From contig JAKUCV010007854.1 of assembly GCA_028386065.3 (NCBI GenBank), forward strand, positions 66,762-130,761: a stretch of DNA of 64,000 nucleotides, in the 5' to 3' direction. Shown piece by piece: positions 61,201 to 64,000 of this stretch (positions are counted from its first letter, which is position 1; each line of letters starts with the position of its first letter). Both the position numbers and the translations under genes were made by a program. Origin of the DNA: Turnera subulata. Taxonomy: Eukaryota; Streptophyta; Magnoliopsida; Malpighiales; Passifloraceae. The notes beneath the pieces were generated by a model, which saw only the letters and a program-made list of their open reading frames with translations, was not told where the DNA came from and searched no databases.

Positions 61201-61586
61201 AGGTTTGGGATGCATTGGTGCTGGAAGAACAAGATGCCCTGGAGGGATATGGTTGTTCAGATGTGTTTGTGTACACCATGAAATTAATATAGAAACACTA
61301 GAAACCGACGGTTAACACAACAACTAGTCAATTTAAATAAGGAAGTGACAAATTTTTGTTTGGTAAATAAGGAAGTGACATTGAGATTAGGCAACATTTT
61401 TGACCCGGTTAATATTGTATTAAATTGAAGGAGGGATAAACAATTTTGGTACAACCCATTAGAATGTGTAAATTAGGAAAGAGATTATATTGAGAAAGAA
61501 AGAGGGAAATTACAAAGAGTTTAGGGTAAATAATTAAACACGAGAGAACATAAATATATGCATGCTTGGTGAGAGGCAGAAAAACA

Positions 61587-62882
61587 TTAAAAGACTGGGA
61601 CATCAGCCCAAAAATCATGGTGCTGGATATAATCATCGGAGCAGGCAGCAGAAGATAGGAACTGCACAACCAATGGAGAGTCAAAGTCGGGAAGGGATAG
61701 AGGTTGGGGTGACTCCTCCTGCTTCAGGTGATGGGGAGGAGGTAGGGAAGGAGAGACATCTAGAATTCCCTGATGTTCATCAATATCACCAAAGAGTTCA
61801 TCCAAGGTGAAGCTGCAGACATCATCCAAAAGAGAGGTGGACAGAGCTTCATCATCTGTATTATTGTTGTCATCGCCGGTGCCTTGCATACTGATGGCCG
61901 ACAGCGCCGAGGGTGATGATAAAACCTGATGGTGAAGATCTTGTTGGTGATCAGATTCATTAGAATCCAAGGTAGTCCCAGGCAGAAGGGTTTGATCAGT
62001 GGGTGACAAGGCAAAAGAACTAGAACCATCATCAACGTCGTCGGCAGAAGTGGATGAACCAAATAGTTCAACCATTATTTCATCAACATTCATGTCGTTG
62101 TCGTTGTCCTTGTTGCTCTTCTCATGATCATCATCAGGGACGGTGATAGGAGCAGCAACACACTTTGTTGTTGTTGTTGTTGTTGCTGCTGTGTTCCTCT
62201 TCTTCTTGTTCGTGTTCTTGGGATCGATATTATTGTTGGTGGTGGCAGAGGTAGAAGACTTCCTCTTCCTATTCGTGGTGGAAGGAGGAGAAGGAACATC
62301 AAGTTCAGTAGCAGCGGCATGGTGATGGGGATGGTGACGGCGAACCCTCTTGTTCTTTTTGAGGATGCAAATTGCGTGGTCGGGAAAAGCCTCAAGAGAG
62401 TGTTGGGTCATTAACCAGGCACATGGGGGAACAAATTGGATTATTCATGTAGCAAAACTTGGTCTCCAGTGATACGTAGTGCACCCCATCGATGAATATG
62501 GGTGCCCTTTTTTGGGCCACATCCTCGTGCCAAGTTCCTCCGTGATCACTGCCAACCACCTGCCTCAACTTTCTTGAACCCTTATCAAATCTCTTCCTCA
62601 GCCTGGTGTAGAAGTAGGCTACTTCTTCCTCATCCCCAAATTTGTATTTGCTCCGGCAAGATTCCCAAATCTTCCATGGCTCTTCCTCATATATGTCATG
62701 GTAGTCCCCATCAATGATGCCTTAGTGCATGGGGGCAATCTCAAACTTTGGATCATGTGGTAGAGGTAGTAACCCACCAGTTCCTGCGGTCTTGGTGAGA
62801 ACACATACCCCATAGGAACAACACTTCCAATAGTAGAAGGAGGAGGTTCTTGATCATCTCGACTTTGCTCCTCCACCCCCAT
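61587..62882 (-). pseudogene. NAC-domain transcription factor pseudogene
   Basis: Read from ATG 62882: a short leader, then NAC subdomain A (VPMGYVFSPRPQELVGYYLYH). A one-base-type frameshift at about 62758 moves to the frame DPKFEIAPMH-stop-GIIDGDYHDIYEEEPWKIW, the stop being TAA at 62724-62722. The frame then runs through FGDEEEVAYFYTRLRKRFDKGSRKL, GGTWHED and YVSLETKFCYMNN until a second shift at 62445-62415, after which WLMTQHSLEAFPDHAICILKK (subdomain E) leads into an intact 274-codon stretch. That stretch has Lys/Arg-rich and Asn/Thr/His-rich segments and acidic activation-like regions to TGA 61587. NAC proteins bind DNA through a twisted beta sheet and activate transcription. No intron explains the shifts. 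Its long second half is still open, so loss is probably recent. Confidence 0.78.
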
Positions 62883-64000
62883 TCTTGCTCATCACCTGAA
62901 CCTCACTGTGACCTTTCGCTTGGTCGCCTTGTCTTTGCAGTAGTAGATGAATTTGTGGCCTGAGCTTTTCTTTTTATGTCGTCTGGTCGTTGGGTTTCAA
63001 GATACTTATTTGTATAGGGGAGGTTGATGTTTTGCGAAGAGGCGGATGGTGATAGGATAGGGCAATCTTACACTTCCTCCATGTCACTTAAGCCGACATC
63101 TTGAGTTTTGACATAATAATTAAGAAAATAATTAAGATTTAATCTAAATAAAATTTATTTAAATTATCTAATTTATCCTTAAAAATGATGAAAGAAAAAG
63201 AAAAAAGGGGATAAATTTAGAACATAGCATTAAAAGTTATTTAGAACTTGTAAAAAGCCTTGATTGAGCCAACTAATACGATTAGGTGATGAACTTCCTA
63301 TTCCCGCCGCCTTCTGCTCTCCTAGTTAGTTAGCATGAATTTCTAGAATTTAAAAATATATAATTAAACCTTAACTATACACACAGCCTACAATATTAGC
63401 TGTGGGCATGGTTTCCCTATTTTTCATTGCCATGACGATGTCAGATTTTTTTATATATATATTAAAGGAGCCAAAACTAATTTTTCATGCATCATCTATT
63501 ATGATATAATAAATATTAGAATATTTATAAATGTAATTATAGTAGAAATATATATATATATATATATAATTTTTAAAAACATATTTAACACTAAAAAAAA
63601 TTAATCTAGTAAAAAGGCCTATTGGTTCTTGTGTTACCTCCAATTTTTTAATTTTGTACAGTCCACTGGAAGGATTAGTATATTACACTAGTCATGTTCA
63701 AGAATGCACTGGGTCGACTTACAGTTAAAAACATAGAATCAATCAACAAAACTACCATGCAACCCTACCGCCCCAAACTCTCCCTTTAGAGCTCATTTCT
63801 CCTGGTCTTTCAGGCGGACAACCACCACTACTCCACCGTCAAAACATCACCTAGATTCCACCACCATATTTTCTTGCTTCCTCTTCGATCGAACACCAAC
63901 CCTATAAACCACCCCTCCCTGTATGCGTCTCAGACAGAGAAGATATCTACCCAAGCAAATGCTAAGTCAGAAGCTCGAGAGTTCTCAAAGTTACACTTTT
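62883..64000. other. NAC pseudogene upstream region and intergenic DNA
   Basis: No gene recognised. TA microsatellite at about 63548-63568. A pyrimidine- and CA-rich stretch at 63740-63920 might be the leader of a gene beyond the window. Confidence 0.4.

Overview
This is a stretch of flowering-plant nuclear DNA, most likely from a dicot. It holds one clearly intact gene, a five-exon cytokinin dehydrogenase of the CKX1 type, surrounded by decayed and nested transposable elements. Other pieces are a broken NAC transcription-factor gene, scattered spliced-exon-like pieces of an unrecognised minus-strand gene, a LINE relic and several small transposons. There is no bacterial or organellar gene organisation and I saw no rRNA or tRNA genes.

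Layout. 1-17835: Ty3/gypsy elements of the Tat/Ogre type. An old LTR end and primer-binding site (1336-1451) and a coding-free internal region lead to a full LTR (7717-9507), then an internal region with Gag-protease but no reverse transcriptase or integrase, an antisense accessory ORF (12679-13994), long near-palindromic repeats and another full LTR (16237-17835). 17836-26755: a Tekay/Del-type chromovirus pol and 3' LTR, cut at 18165 by a Ty1/copia (SIRE/Maximus-like) deletion derivative (18166-22874, target duplication GTTTC) and in its LTR by a small Tat-type element (26756-30004, target duplication GGGAA). 31199-31880: a poly(A) retroposon. 33535-42292: a minus-strand copia-type element without recognisable pol, rich in tiny hairpins, containing an orphan ORF (36452-36964) and a 3-kb solo LTR (37689-40703, target duplication ATTCT). 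45998-46947: a foldback element with long inverted ends. 48355-50610: CKX. 52611-55740: unrecognised minus-strand exons. 56276-60130: LINE and Athila-like relics. 61587-62882: NAC pseudogene.

Main result. Two unrelated retrotransposons here show the same arrangement: the regulatory module upstream of the TATA box in the LTR is present a second time inside the element, directly upstream of the accessory ORF. In the copia element the module is an array of roughly 73-bp units, each with two copies of the palindrome AACATCGATGTT about 21 bp apart and often followed by CCGTT. The array lies in the LTR upstream of the TATA box and again just before the extra ORF. In the Tat element, GGCGGTCAT-type motifs plus an AGAACNCTATAAATA box occur in both LTRs and again, in antisense, just before the antisense ORF. 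The palindrome spacing, about two and seven helical turns, would put all sites on one face of the DNA. A separate curiosity is the minus-strand copia-type element, which is peppered with mini-hairpins sharing a TTCNG loop.

The retroelements are broken by stops, frameshifts and deletions, so none is expected to move by itself. The CKX product would degrade cytokinins in the secretory pathway or vacuole.
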